The notes under the pieces: model-generated
The model's database searches: none
The model's input: only the letters and a program-made list of their open reading frames with translations
What the model was told of the DNA's origin: nothing
Part shown: positions 34,659 through 44,276 of the stretch, in pieces
Numbering within the stretch: position 1 is the first letter of the stretch
How the letters are laid out: the number at the start of each line of letters is the position of its first letter
Assembly (NCBI RefSeq): GCF_032248455.1
Contig: NZ_JAVTTP010000001.1
Span: 2,106,501-2,170,500, forward strand
From: Pricia mediterranea
Lineage (GTDB): Bacteria; Bacteroidota; Bacteroidia; Flavobacteriales; Flavobacteriaceae
Length of the DNA: 64,000 nt
Direction of reading: 5' to 3'
Position numbers and translations under genes: made by a program

Positions 34659-35717
34659 TTAATTAACTTCTCCCAGCCCTGACGCCCCCGTCGGGTACAA
34701 GATGCCCTTCTTCAAACGGAAAAGCCCCATAAAGGGGTCATCGACCACATCGAGATGTCCGTCGAGATCGGCGAACCGGATATTGGGACGGGAAAGGGCA
34801 AAATGGAGTCCCGCTGAAATTCCCAACGCGCATTCATCGTTACAGCCGACCATGCATTCGAGTCCCGCTGCCTTGGCCACGGAATTGATGTGCATGCCCT
34901 CTAAAATACCCCCGACCTTCATCAATTTGATATTGACCATATCGACACGTTCGTTCTGCGCCAACCGGAACACATCGGTCAGGGTCTTTAGGCTTTCATC
35001 GGCCATGACAGGAATACCGACCAGATCGGTCACCTCGCCCAAACGCTCTTCTTTTTCCATTTTGGTGGGTTGTTCGAATATCTCTATTCCGATATGTGCC
35101 GTAGCCTTAACGAAAGCTACCGAATCGATGACCGAATAACCCTGATTGCCGTCAAAGCGAAGCCGTACCTGGGGGTGTCTTTCGTGCAATCTGGACATTT
35201 TTTCAATGTCTTCCTGTAGGCTGCGGCCCCCTTTAATTTTTAGTATGGAAAAACCTTTTTGAACAAAATCATCGGCTTGACGCAAGGTCTCATCCACAGG
35301 AAGTATTCCGATAGTAATACTGGTCGGAATACACGTTCGAAAGCCTCCCAGATAACGGTATAACGGCACCCCTGCCTTTTTTGAAATAAGGTCGTGCAGG
35401 GCCATATCGACCATAGTCAAGGCCGATGCTTTTTTTTGGAGTTCGGCTTTGAGTTCCATCATGATCAGCGCATAGGAAAAGGGGTCCTTCCCGATCAGAT
35501 AGGGCGAAATCACGTTCTTGATGGCATCTTCTACTTCCGCGGGATATTCCCCTGTCACCGCTTTGTCGGGAGCACCGCAGCCATAGCCGACGTGACTGCC
35601 ATCGGTCTCTACCTTCAGAATGAAATTGGTGGAGCTATCAATGGTCTCGTAGGCGATGGTGTAGGGTTCGGCGAGCTTTAGGTCAAGCCGTTCGAAGCTT
35701 ACTTTTGTGATTTTCAT
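34659..35717 (-). CDS. Enolase-superfamily epimerase/racemase (dipeptide epimerase or DgcA-like)
   Basis: 352 aa. Muconate-lactonizing/enolase-superfamily enzyme. The acid/base lysines are K160 and K162 in SILKIKGG, with metal ligands D189 (FDGNQGY), E215 (IFEQPT), D240 (MADES) and the second base K264 (VNIKLMKVGG). The family is usually annotated as L-Ala-D/L-Glu epimerase. Next to a DUF1611/DgcN protein (the following entry) it more likely is DgcA, which racemises N-acetyl-D-glutamate in marine bacteria. The two genes are about 55 bases apart on one strand. Confidence 0.88.
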   Translation of the reverse strand: MKITKVSFERLDLKLAEPYTIAYETIDSSTNFILKVETDGSHVGYGCGAPDKAVTGEYPAEVEDAIKNVISPYLIGKDPFSYALIMMELKAELQKKASALTMVDMALHDLISKKAGVPLYRYLGGFRTCIPTSITIGILPVDETLRQADDFVQKGFSILKIKGGRSLQEDIEKMSRLHERHPQVRLRFDGNQGYSVIDSVAFVKATAHIGIEIFEQPTKMEKEERLGEVTDLVGIPVMADESLKTLTDVFRLAQNERVDMVNIKLMKVGGILEGMHINSVAKAAGLECMVGCNDECALGISAGLHFALSRPNIRFADLDGHLDVVDDPFMGLFRLKKGILYPTGASGLGEVN

Positions 35718-35772
35718 CCGATTTTTTTTTGGTAGCTCGGGGCGACAGGTGGGAAAGCGCGTTATGCGAGAT

Positions 35773-36843
35773 TCACAATTTTTCCTTCAATAGTTCGATC
35801 AGTTCTTCCGGTCCATACTTCAATACGTCGAAGGCGGGCAATTTGGTTTCGAGGGTTACCTGTTTGCAGGCTTCCAAAATCTCGTCTTCGGCCATGTTTT
35901 CGTGGTTTATGGTAATGGCAATCACTTTTTTATCGGAAATCACCTCGATGGCATGAATCTGTTCGGGCAGGGAATGCAATTTGTATCCGGGGAAGCCATC
36001 GTATTCCGTTCGGGTCGGGGCGTGCTGTAAGATGATGTAGTCCGGTCTGCCTGCGGCAAGTATCTCGAAACCGCCGGGGTAGGCCGGGTTCATCAAACTG
36101 CCCTGTCCCTCGATGACCAAGACATCCGGCTTCTCGTTCTTATAGGCGCTTACCACGGCATGCTCGATCTCCCCCGACACGAAATCGTTGATACAGCTGT
36201 CCATCACCATACTATATTTGGCGCCCTGCATCCAAGCGGTCTGGCCCGTACCGATCATTTCGGCCTTAAGACCGGCATCCCGGAAGCCATGGACCAACAA
36301 CCAGGCGGTGGTTCGTTTTCCCAGAGCGGAATCCGTACCGAGTACGGCCAGCTTCAGACAGTCTACTTTCTCAATTTCGCCGGTGAAAAAGTGGAGCTTG
36401 TCGCGGTCCGGGGTCTTGCGTACATCGCGTATCCGGCAATTGTTCTCCACGGCGAGACGGGTCAGTTCCTTGTCGCTGGTCAAAAAATCGTGCAGCCCGC
36501 TATCGACGTTCCAGCCCATTAGCAAAGCTTTTTTTATAACCGTTCTGGCCGTGTCGGGCAATCGTCCGCCATCAGGGGCAAGACCTATGACCAGGGTCCC
36601 AGGCAAGTTGCCGCTGCCCGTAAGTGTCTCGATGGCATCTTCCAAATTTTTAAAAATCGGAATCCCATAGGGCTTTCGGTCGAGGGCTTCCCCTGCGTCC
36701 TGTCCCGCATATTTGCTATCCAGGACACCTACAATTTCGTAGCGTTCGGTAAAACGTACCAGGCCATGCGCGGTTTTGCCGTTGGGCGTAGTGAAGGCGC
36801 CTTCGCAATATACGAGCGCCTTTCCGTCAATTGATTGTTTCAT
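35773..36843 (-). CDS. DUF1611 protein, probable DgcN-like N-acetyltransferase
   Basis: 356 aa. The N-terminal Rossmann-like half is joined to a P-loop-containing C-terminal half: P-loop VLGTDSALGKRTTAW (about 167-181), LVIEGQGSLMNPAYPGG, and ILQHAPTRTEYDGFP. DUF1611 proteins were shown in Pseudoalteromonas to be DgcN, which acetylates D-glutamate before DgcA racemises the product. The adjacent enolase-superfamily gene and PLP enzyme make that assignment likely here. No signal peptide; cytoplasmic. Confidence 0.83.
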   Translation of the reverse strand: MKQSIDGKALVYCEGAFTTPNGKTAHGLVRFTERYEIVGVLDSKYAGQDAGEALDRKPYGIPIFKNLEDAIETLTGSGNLPGTLVIGLAPDGGRLPDTARTVIKKALLMGWNVDSGLHDFLTSDKELTRLAVENNCRIRDVRKTPDRDKLHFFTGEIEKVDCLKLAVLGTDSALGKRTTAWLLVHGFRDAGLKAEMIGTGQTAWMQGAKYSMVMDSCINDFVSGEIEHAVVSAYKNEKPDVLVIEGQGSLMNPAYPGGFEILAAGRPDYIILQHAPTRTEYDGFPGYKLHSLPEQIHAIEVISDKKVIAITINHENMAEDEILEACKQVTLETKLPAFDVLKYGPEELIELLKEKL

Positions 36844-36984
36844 AAATTATCGGTCTATTTATTTTAATTGAACAGTACTGGTGTTCCATGTCTCCAAGAG
36901 ACGGGAAACAAGAATCAATATTTGTAAAATCAACCCCACCTTTCAGTCTTGTCTCTTGGCTCTTACATCTTGATTCTACTCCTC

Positions 36985-38046
36985 TTAGTTCTTCGCCGTT
37001 AGCACCGCCACAAACCGACCCGGTTCGAAATCCATTTTTCCATCCAATTCCAAAAGGGCTATCAATCCCGCCGTCGCCGCAGGAAGTATTCGTAAGCCTT
37101 CCTTTTTGGCCAAGAGCGAGGTCATTGCCCTTAGTTTTTTATCGCTGATGTTGAACGCCTCCCCTTGGGATTGCCGTAGGGCGTACAGGGCTTCATCCCC
37201 GTCGAAACTGTGCCAATTGATCAGAGGTTCGTTGTATTTGGTCTCTCTGATCGTTTCGGGGTTCAAATCATTGCAGTGGTCCGAACCTTGTAAAAAGGAT
37301 TGCACAATCGGATTTTTCCGACTTGATGACGCAGCTATCATTTTCGGGATACGCGACGTCTTTCCCCGTTTGTACAAACTCACGAAACCCCGATAGATAC
37401 CTGCGAAAAGAGTACCGTTCGATACCGGTACGGCACAGTATTCGGGAGCATCGCCCAGTTCGTCAAAAATTTCGACGGCAATGTGCGAATAGGCTGAAAT
37501 CTGCAAGGGCGTGTTCGCGCTTCCGGGATTGGCATCGTACCAGCCCTCTTTCTTTGCTAGTTCGCTGCTATTTTTCACTACTTCTTCGTAACTGCCGGGC
37601 AATCGGATGATTTCCGAGCCCAAACCTTGCATCTCCGAAACGCGTTCGGTGTGGTAGCTTTCGGGGATATAAATCTTGCATCGCAGACCGGCCAGGTTGG
37701 CGGCCAAAGCCATGGCGACCCCGTAATTGCCACAGGTCGCCAGGGCAGTGGCTGAAAACCCGCGTCGCAAGGCATCGTAGACCTGAGCGAAGGCAATTCG
37801 GTCTTTCTGGGTACCCGACGGGTTGTCTCCCTCATATTTTACATAGAGCTGACGAATACCGAACTCCCGCTCCAAGGTTTTTGCGCGCTGCAGCCCCGTA
37901 TCACCCACTTCTAGGTTAATGATGTCTTCATAGCACTCCAGACGGTCTACGAGGGACTTCTTTTCGTCTTTAACGAACTCGGCCAATTTCTTAGCCTCTA
38001 AAGACACTTTGTTTTCGGCGGTCTTGACACCATCCTTTAGGTTCAT
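36985..38046 (-). CDS. PLP-dependent beta-family enzyme, threonine-synthase-like
   Basis: 353 aa. Fold-type II PLP enzyme (tryptophan synthase beta superfamily). Schiff-base lysine K81 in NPSGTQKDRIAF; phosphate-binding and substrate loops ATCGNYGVAMA and VPVSNGTLFAG. It is shorter and more divergent than threonine synthase, with a C-terminal RILPAATAGLIALLEL. Its own TAnnTTTG promoter (38066-38073) heads a probable transcript through DgcN and DgcA. The reaction is not clear: an amino acid lyase, ammonia-lyase or racemase linked to D-amino-acid use would fit the neighbours. Confidence 0.8.
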   Translation of the reverse strand: MNLKDGVKTAENKVSLEAKKLAEFVKDEKKSLVDRLECYEDIINLEVGDTGLQRAKTLEREFGIRQLYVKYEGDNPSGTQKDRIAFAQVYDALRRGFSATALATCGNYGVAMALAANLAGLRCKIYIPESYHTERVSEMQGLGSEIIRLPGSYEEVVKNSSELAKKEGWYDANPGSANTPLQISAYSHIAVEIFDELGDAPEYCAVPVSNGTLFAGIYRGFVSLYKRGKTSRIPKMIAASSSRKNPIVQSFLQGSDHCNDLNPETIRETKYNEPLINWHSFDGDEALYALRQSQGEAFNISDKKLRAMTSLLAKKEGLRILPAATAGLIALLELDGKMDFEPGRFVAVLTAKN

Positions 38047-38065
38047 GTGCCGTTTATCTTTTGTT

Positions 38066-38073
38066 CAAATATA
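38066..38073 (-). promoter_or_regulatory. Promoter -7 element of the PLP-enzyme/DgcN/DgcA group
   Basis: TATATTTG on the minus strand, exact TAnnTTTG match, 20 bases before the start of the PLP-enzyme gene. Confidence 0.55.
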
Positions 38074-38115
38074 GTGCGTTTTGCGGGCCACTAATTCTTT
38101 TGACCCCTTCATTTT

Positions 38116-39585
38116 TTAGAGTTGTCCGGTTTGTATGCACACATTCACCTGGTCGAGTACATCTTGGGTGTCGGAAAGTACGATCAATACGTCATCTGCC
38201 TCGATTTGGGTAGAACCGTTCGGTATTACGTAACTGCCGTTGCGTTTTATCATGGCAATAATGGCATTGTCGGGGAAGTTAAGCCGCACAATTTTCTTAT
38301 CGACCGCATAACAGCCTTCCCCTACCTTGATTTCTTTCATAGCCGTTTTTGGGTTTTCTGCCATAAGCACGTCCGTAGGATAGGGTATTTTGGCCTTGTC
38401 GGGGAGCGCCACATTCAACCATTTGGCCAGCACCCCCAATGTGGTGCCTTGAATCAGGACGGAGGTCACCGATATAAAAAAAACAATGTTAAAGATCATC
38501 CCCGCTTTTTCGACGCCCGCCAATAATGGATACGTAGCAAATACAATGGGGGCCGCCCCCCGTAACCCGACCCAAGAGATATAAAAACGTCGCCCGGGCT
38601 TCATCTTGAAGAACAATAAACTGAGAAAGACCCCTATAGGCCGGGCCACCAAAATCAAAAAAATGGAAATCAACATCCCCAGTCCGAGAACCGGAACGAT
38701 TTCCGAGGGAAACACCAGCAAACCCAAGGTAAGGAACAGCACGATCTGCATCAACCAGGCCAGTCCATCGTACATCTGTATGATGGTCTTCTTATGGATC
38801 AGGTCTTGATTGCCCAGATAGACCGCGCAGATATAAATGGCGAGGAAACCGTTGCCGCCCACAAAGTCGGTGGCCGAGAAGGTAATGAACATCAGGGCGA
38901 TTACCATCACGGGGTAAAGCCCTTCGAAACCAAGTTGAAGCCTATTGATAATCAATTTGGTCAGCTTGCCGAAGCCAAAACCTGCCAGACCGCCCACCAC
39001 CATCTGCAGGAGAAAAAAGGGAAGTATGGAGAGCAGGTTCTGTTCCGGGTTGAGCACTAAGGTCAGAAAACTGATTGTCAGCACATAGGCCATCGGGTCG
39101 TTACTTCCGCTCTCCAGCTCCAGCGTCGGTCTCAGGTTGGTTTTCAAGGCTAAACTTTTGGCCCGTAAAATGGAGAATACCGCCGCTGCATCGGTCGAGG
39201 ATACGATCGAGCCCAACAACATGCTTTCATAAATGGTAAAATCGGTCAGGATCCAGACAAAGGTTCCAAGCGAGGTAGCAGTCAGCAGCACCCCGATGGT
39301 CGATAAGGCAATGCCTTCCCTTAGAATAGGCTTTACGGTCTTCCAATTGGTATCGAGGCCTCCGGAGAACAGGATGAAGTTGAGGGACACCACCCCGACG
39401 AACTGGGCCATTCTGGGGTCGTTAAAATCGATATCGCCGATACCCTCCGAACCTGCGAGCATCCCAATAACCAAAAAAATCAAGAGGGTAGGCACCCCGT
39501 ATTTGAAGGCTCTTTTCCCAATGACGATGCTCATAAAAAGTAGCACCGAGCCAATCAACAGGATGTTTTCAATGGTTATAGTCAC
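38116..39585 (-). CDS. K+/H+ (CPA1-type) antiporter with RCK_C domain
   Basis: 489 aa: twelve or so membrane helices (residues 1-390) and a cytoplasmic TrkA-C/RCK_C domain (about 405-489; VGEGCYAVDKKIVRLNFPDNA, ADDVLIVLSD). Resembles NhaP2/CvrA antiporters that exchange K+ or Na+ for H+ in osmotic and pH adaptation. Core helix motifs are SIVSSTDAAAVFSILRA and ELESGSNDPMAYVLTI. It begins 6 bases after the nhaA stop, so it is co-transcribed with nhaA. Confidence 0.88.
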   Translation of the reverse strand: MTITIENILLIGSVLLFMSIVIGKRAFKYGVPTLLIFLVIGMLAGSEGIGDIDFNDPRMAQFVGVVSLNFILFSGGLDTNWKTVKPILREGIALSTIGVLLTATSLGTFVWILTDFTIYESMLLGSIVSSTDAAAVFSILRAKSLALKTNLRPTLELESGSNDPMAYVLTISFLTLVLNPEQNLLSILPFFLLQMVVGGLAGFGFGKLTKLIINRLQLGFEGLYPVMVIALMFITFSATDFVGGNGFLAIYICAVYLGNQDLIHKKTIIQMYDGLAWLMQIVLFLTLGLLVFPSEIVPVLGLGMLISIFLILVARPIGVFLSLLFFKMKPGRRFYISWVGLRGAAPIVFATYPLLAGVEKAGMIFNIVFFISVTSVLIQGTTLGVLAKWLNVALPDKAKIPYPTDVLMAENPKTAMKEIKVGEGCYAVDKKIVRLNFPDNAIIAMIKRNGSYVIPNGSTQIEADDVLIVLSDTQDVLDQVNVCIQTGQL

Positions 39586-39591
39586 TTGAAC

Positions 39592-40902
39592 CTAGGTTTT
39601 GATATCTTTCCCTTTTCCGTTCCATCGTAAAATTAGATATCCGACCACCCCCGAAACGACCGAACCTAGAATGATTCCCACCTTGGACGAATCGATAAGC
39701 ATCGCATTTCCCGTAAAGGCCAAATTAGCGACAAAAATAGACATTGTAAAACCTACCCCGGCCAAGACGGCGACCCCGGCGACCTGCCTGAAATTCATAC
39801 CATCGGGCAGGGCCGCAAGTTTCAATTTCACCCCGAGGAACGCCATTAACGTAACACCGATTCCTTTACCGAGAAAAAGGGCGATAGCGATGTTCATCAC
39901 CAAGGATACATCGAGTTGCATATCCGCACTAAAGACCACCCCTGCGTTGGCCAAGGCGAAGATCGGCATAATAAAATAGGCCACCCAGCCGTGCAGACCG
40001 TTCTCTAAGCGCTGTAAGGGCGAATTGAACTTTTCGGTCAGATCCTCGAGGTCATCCATATATTGATACTGTTCCTTCGATAATATAGGAAGGCCGTCGC
40101 GTTCGGTTTTCCTAAGACCTTGGGCGATATAAGTCAGGTTTTCGGTAAAGTCCCTTATGTTTATCTTTTGGCCAATGGGGATGGTAAAGGCCATAAGTAC
40201 CCCGGCTATCGTAGGATGAATCCCCGATTTCAAAAACAGGAACCATACGACTACGGCAAAGGCAATCGATAGATACTTAAGATAAAAGCCCCGGTACGAG
40301 AGGAAAAACAAAATGGCCAAGGGTATCATGGCATACCCGATCATGAGCCAATCAATTCCGGAACTGTAAAAAATGGCAATGACCAAGACAGCTACCAAAT
40401 CGTCGACAATGGCAAAGGCGGTCAGGAAAATCTTTAGGCTCAGCGGCACCCGGTTTCCCAAGATTTTGAGAATCGCCAAGGTAAAGGCGATGTCGGTCGC
40501 CATGGGAATTCCCCAGCCATTTACCGTTTCTGGAGACTGGTTCAGAAAGAGGAACAACCCAAGCGGAAATACAACCCCCCCTATGGCCGCGACCAAAGGA
40601 AATGCCGCTTTTTTCAGGCTGTTCAGTTCCCCGATTGCAAGTTCTCTCTTGATCTCGAGGCCGATCAAAAAGAAAAATATGGCCATCAGACCGTCGTTGA
40701 CCCACAGAATAAGCGGTTTGTTGAGCTCAAAATTCTCCGTATCAAATCCGACATTGTAGCTCCAAAGAGCCTGATAACTGTCGCTGAAACCCGAATTGGC
40801 CCAAACCATAGCGATTACGGTCGCCCCGAACAGGAGGATTCCGCTGAAACTTTCAATTTTGACGAACTTTTGAAAAGGGGTGACGATAATTCTTTCTATC
40901 AT
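39592..40902 (-). CDS. nhaA: Na+/H+ antiporter NhaA
   Basis: 436 aa. Electrogenic Na+/H+ exchange and pH homeostasis. The ion-binding Asp pair is in FAIVDDLVAVLVIAIF, and the family motifs WVNDGLMAIFFFLIGLEIKREL and PMATDIAFTLAILKILG are intact. There is an extra cytoplasmic segment (about 230-290) typical of the longer Bacteroidota form. First gene of a two-gene unit with the CPA1 antiporter, as expected for a marine, Na+-rich lifestyle. Confidence 0.94.
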   Translation of the reverse strand: MIERIIVTPFQKFVKIESFSGILLFGATVIAMVWANSGFSDSYQALWSYNVGFDTENFELNKPLILWVNDGLMAIFFFLIGLEIKRELAIGELNSLKKAAFPLVAAIGGVVFPLGLFLFLNQSPETVNGWGIPMATDIAFTLAILKILGNRVPLSLKIFLTAFAIVDDLVAVLVIAIFYSSGIDWLMIGYAMIPLAILFFLSYRGFYLKYLSIAFAVVVWFLFLKSGIHPTIAGVLMAFTIPIGQKINIRDFTENLTYIAQGLRKTERDGLPILSKEQYQYMDDLEDLTEKFNSPLQRLENGLHGWVAYFIMPIFALANAGVVFSADMQLDVSLVMNIAIALFLGKGIGVTLMAFLGVKLKLAALPDGMNFRQVAGVAVLAGVGFTMSIFVANLAFTGNAMLIDSSKVGIILGSVVSGVVGYLILRWNGKGKDIKT

Positions 40903-40985
40903 ATACGTGTGTTATAGCGGCCTTGCTTATGAAAGCACGATGAAAACCTTTATCATGTAAAAATAGTAAAAAGCGACGCATTACT

Positions 40986-42167
40986 TCACACCTTTCCCGG
41001 TCTGGCCGCTCCCAGGCCCATCCTCAGTTTAAGGGCGGCGATTACGAAGAGAAAGATCAGGGAATAGGTCCAATTCCCCGAAAGATCAAAAATACTGCCG
41101 AAGATCATCGGACCGGTAGCCGCAACCAGATATCCGATGGACTGTGCCATGCCCGAGAGTTCCGTGGCGGATTCCGCGTTGTGGGAGCGGAGCACGATAA
41201 AGAGCAACGCAAGTCCGAATGTACCTCCCAATACAAAACCGATAAGCGAGACCCACAGGGCGATCCATCCTATATCGGGCAGCAGCAGGCCCACTAGGCC
41301 AACGATTTCCACAAGCATCAAAAACCAGACAATGCCGCGCTGATCTCTCTTTTTTCCCGCTACAAAAGGAACGATCAAAGACCCTAGTATTCCCGTGGCC
41401 TGGGAGAGGGAAAGCATCCACCCGGAAAACGAGGGATCATATCCCCTGCCCTGAAGAATGGAAGGCAGCCAGGCGAGAATGACATAAAAGGTCATGGACT
41501 GCAAACCCATGAACAAGGCGACCTTCCATGCCAATCGGGATTTTCCCAAACTTTTCATGGCGTCTCGGTAGCTTTGCTTGGCCCTTGCCCGGGTCAACCG
41601 CGACACTTGTGGCATCCAAACGAAAAAAGCAATTAGGGCCAGAATCGACCAGACCGCGAGCGAACCCCGCCATCCGAGACCCGCATTTTGGGCTAGCGGC
41701 ACACTGACCCCCGCGGCCAAAGATGCTCCCACCGCCATGACGGAAGAATACATACTCGTTATAAACCCGGAGTTGGAGGCGAAATTACGTTTGGTCAATC
41801 CGGGCAAGAGCACATTGCCGAAAGCGATGGCAATACCGAACAAAAACGTACCAAAATACAGCGCCGGCATCCAAGTAAGGGAACGGATACCGATACCGAT
41901 CGCTAACAACGCCATGGCACCCCACAACGTGCCGCCGATACCGAACCTACGTGTAAACAAGGGGGTGAGCGTAGATACGACCCCGAACATCAGGAGCGGG
42001 AGGGTGGTCAAAACACCCAGCAGGGTGTTCGAAAGTCCGGTCGCGGCCCTGATATCCTCGATAAGGGGACCCACGCTGGCCAAGGCCGGTCGCAGGTTGA
42101 TGGCAATGAATAGAATGCCTGTGATCAGAAAGACATTCTTCGGTTTAGTTAGTTTTTCCAGGAACAG
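40986..42167 (-). CDS. MFS transporter (CynX/NimT type), start codon unclear
   Basis: About 390 aa, twelve membrane helices. CynX/NimT-like: FIAINLRPALASVGPLIEDIRAATGLSN in the first helix region, LLPDIGWIALWVSLIGFVLGGTFGLALLF later. The first helix is in frame upstream of the first ATG/GTG/TTG-type codon, and the region between the preceding in-frame stop (42174-42176) and that helix contains no ATG, GTG or TTG; CTG codons at 42165-42167 and 42159-42161 are the only alternatives. So either a non-standard start is used or the start has been lost by mutation. The family moves small anions such as cyanate or nitroimidazole-like compounds; the substrate here is unknown. Confidence 0.7.
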   Translation of the reverse strand: MFLEKLTKPKNVFLITGILFIAINLRPALASVGPLIEDIRAATGLSNTLLGVLTTLPLLMFGVVSTLTPLFTRRFGIGGTLWGAMALLAIGIGIRSLTWMPALYFGTFLFGIAIAFGNVLLPGLTKRNFASNSGFITSMYSSVMAVGASLAAGVSVPLAQNAGLGWRGSLAVWSILALIAFFVWMPQVSRLTRARAKQSYRDAMKSLGKSRLAWKVALFMGLQSMTFYVILAWLPSILQGRGYDPSFSGWMLSLSQATGILGSLIVPFVAGKKRDQRGIVWFLMLVEIVGLVGLLLPDIGWIALWVSLIGFVLGGTFGLALLFIVLRSHNAESATELSGMAQSIGYLVAATGPMIFGSIFDLSGNWTYSLIFLFVIAALKLRMGLGAARPGKV

Positions 42168-42381
42168 GGGATTTTAATACTATTGCGGAATACCCTCGAC
42201 TAGGGTAGTATTGAGTCAGCGGTGGCGATTCCGGCTTTGCCACGACCGGTTTCCGTTCGTAATTCCGTTTTAGTCGTGACAATGTCATGATAATAATAAA
42301 TTACGGCAAAAAAGAAACCGATGGCCATTACGACTATCGGTTTGCTTTATCCGTCATGGTCAGGACTTGAGTCCTTTCCTT

Positions 42382-42594
42382 TTAGTTCGAAAGACCGGGA
42401 ATAGGCTCCATTTTACCGTCCTTTAGTTTTCCAAGCACGGTAACGTCCTTGGTCTTTTTATATTCATCTATGGCCATCTCCAATTGTTGTTTGGTTTCCC
42501 TAACAATCTTGATACCGGATTTTTGATTTTTATTGCGGACCTCGATATAATATCCATCGCGAAGTGCCGTCGGTTTTGTGGCAGGTCTTCCCAT
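42382..42594 (-). CDS. Small conserved hypothetical protein
   Basis: 70 aa, basic and mostly helical after residue 35 (KIVRETKQQLEMAIDEYKKTKDV). Contains no motif I recognise. It has an ATG start and a clear stop, and short proteins of this type with an MGRPATKP start occur in Flavobacteria. It may be a nucleic-acid-binding or regulatory protein, but there is no direct evidence. The MFS gene lies downstream on the same strand and the acyl-CoA synthetase gene upstream, with about 105 bases on that side. Confidence 0.6.
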   Translation of the reverse strand: MGRPATKPTALRDGYYIEVRNKNQKSGIKIVRETKQQLEMAIDEYKKTKDVTVLGKLKDGKMEPIPGLSN

Positions 42595-42699
42595 AATACT
42601 ACTGTCTTAACTGTTTAAAACTTAAATTAACGATAAACATAGGCAAATTAACCTAAACAGCTGAACAAACTAGGGTTAAGCTAACGTTAAAGTGTCGGA

Positions 42700-44190
42700 T
42701 TAGTCTGGGATACCCTTTAAATAGTCCCGTTGGATTTTTTTGCGGTCGATTTTGCCCGTGTCCCCTTTGGGAATCTTATCGAGGAAATGAAATTGGAAGG
42801 GCACCTTGAATTTGGCCAGATTCTCCAGACAGTGGCCTTTGATATCCTTTTCGGAAATTTTGGTGCCGCTCACTAAAAACGCGATCCCACATTCCCCCCA
42901 CTTTTCATGTGGGGCCGCGATGACCACCGCTTCCTTTACGTTCGGGTGCGCCAACAAGGCCCGCTCGACCTCGGCGGGATAGACGTTTTCGCCTCCGCTG
43001 ATATACATGTTCTTTTTCCGGTCCAAAACATAAATAAATCCTTCCGCATCGATTTTTCCGATATCGCCGGTGCAAAGCCAGCGGCCCTGTTTTGCTCGAT
43101 GGGTAGCGGCTTCATTCTGCCAATAGCCGGGCGTGACCATTGGACCGCCGATCAGGATTTCCCCGGGGACATCGGGCTCGGCGGTCTCCCCGCTCTCGTC
43201 CAGAATTTTTACGTCCACATAAAAGTTGGGTTTGCCGATGGAACCCTGCTTCCGTTCGGCATCGTTTTGATGCAAAGAGGTCAGGTTAGGACCGACTTCA
43301 GTAAGGCCGTAGCCCTGTCGGATGGGCACTTTTTTACAATGGAAAATCGCGATAAGCTTTAACGGCATGCTCTCGCCCCCGACCACAATATAGTTCAGAC
43401 AACCGATGTCAGTTGTGTCGAATTCGGGCAATTCAGTCATCATCTTAAGCATGGTGGGCACGGCCATAAACAGGTCCAATTTCTCCTCGACGATACAGTT
43501 CAGTACGGCCAAGGCATCGAATTTCTTGAATAGGATGATGGTTCCCCCGCGATGCAGCACCGGGGTCAGCAGCACGTTCCATCCGCCCGTATGGAAGAGC
43601 GGCATACAATTAAGGGTAACGGTATCATTATTGATCGAGAGGCTCTGGGTGGTGTTAATACTGTTCCAAAATAGCATCTTATGGGTGTAGAGCGCACCCT
43701 TGGGTAGGCCCGTAGTGCCGCTGGTGTATAGGATAAAGACCGGGGCATTCTCCGTCAGTTCGGGCTCCGCAACCGCGGGGGCTTCTTTTCGGACAAAGCC
43801 GTACACCGAGGCCAAATCCTTGAAAACGGTATCCACTTTGAGTTCCTTCGTAGGGACACAACCATCGGTATAGGCCAATTTGCACTCGGAATCAGTGAGC
43901 AGGACCTCGATTTCCCTTGGGGCCAATCTGAAATTTATGGGAACGAGAATGATACCTGTCTTTTGGGCAACGGCAAAAAGGATGACTTGGGCCAAGTGGT
44001 TTTCAGCAACGATCGCCACCCGGTCGCCCATGACAATCCCGTGGTTCTCCCTTAAATGCGCGGCCAGGGCATTACCAGCGGTATCGATATCGCCATAGGA
44101 TAGACTCCTCCCGGACATCGCGTCCTTGACCGCCGTTTTATCGGGCTGGTAGTCCGCCCATTTTCGAAACCAATCCAAAGTGTTGTTCAT
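42700..44190 (-). CDS. AMP-forming acyl-CoA synthetase
   Basis: 496 aa. Adenylate-forming enzyme that activates a carboxylic acid with ATP and then makes the CoA thioester. The P-loop-like motif is FILYTSGTTGLPKGALYTH; further motifs are QGYGLTEVGPNL, the ATP-binding DIGKIDAEGFIYVLDRKKNMYISGGENVYPAEVE and the catalytic lysine region PKGDTGKIDRKKI. Length and motifs suit a short- to medium-chain or aromatic acid-CoA ligase. It lies next to an atypical KAS III and, further upstream on the strand, a TonB receptor, an exported hydrolase and a symporter. Confidence 0.9.
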   Translation of the reverse strand: MNNTLDWFRKWADYQPDKTAVKDAMSGRSLSYGDIDTAGNALAAHLRENHGIVMGDRVAIVAENHLAQVILFAVAQKTGIILVPINFRLAPREIEVLLTDSECKLAYTDGCVPTKELKVDTVFKDLASVYGFVRKEAPAVAEPELTENAPVFILYTSGTTGLPKGALYTHKMLFWNSINTTQSLSINNDTVTLNCMPLFHTGGWNVLLTPVLHRGGTIILFKKFDALAVLNCIVEEKLDLFMAVPTMLKMMTELPEFDTTDIGCLNYIVVGGESMPLKLIAIFHCKKVPIRQGYGLTEVGPNLTSLHQNDAERKQGSIGKPNFYVDVKILDESGETAEPDVPGEILIGGPMVTPGYWQNEAATHRAKQGRWLCTGDIGKIDAEGFIYVLDRKKNMYISGGENVYPAEVERALLAHPNVKEAVVIAAPHEKWGECGIAFLVSGTKISEKDIKGHCLENLAKFKVPFQFHFLDKIPKGDTGKIDRKKIQRDYLKGIPD

Positions 44191-44276
44191 GAGTAATCTT
44201 AGGCTAATGATAATTTTTCGCGGGTGCCAAGGGCAATTTGTGCCGGCATCTCAGGGCTCCCGCCATGAAGTCGATA

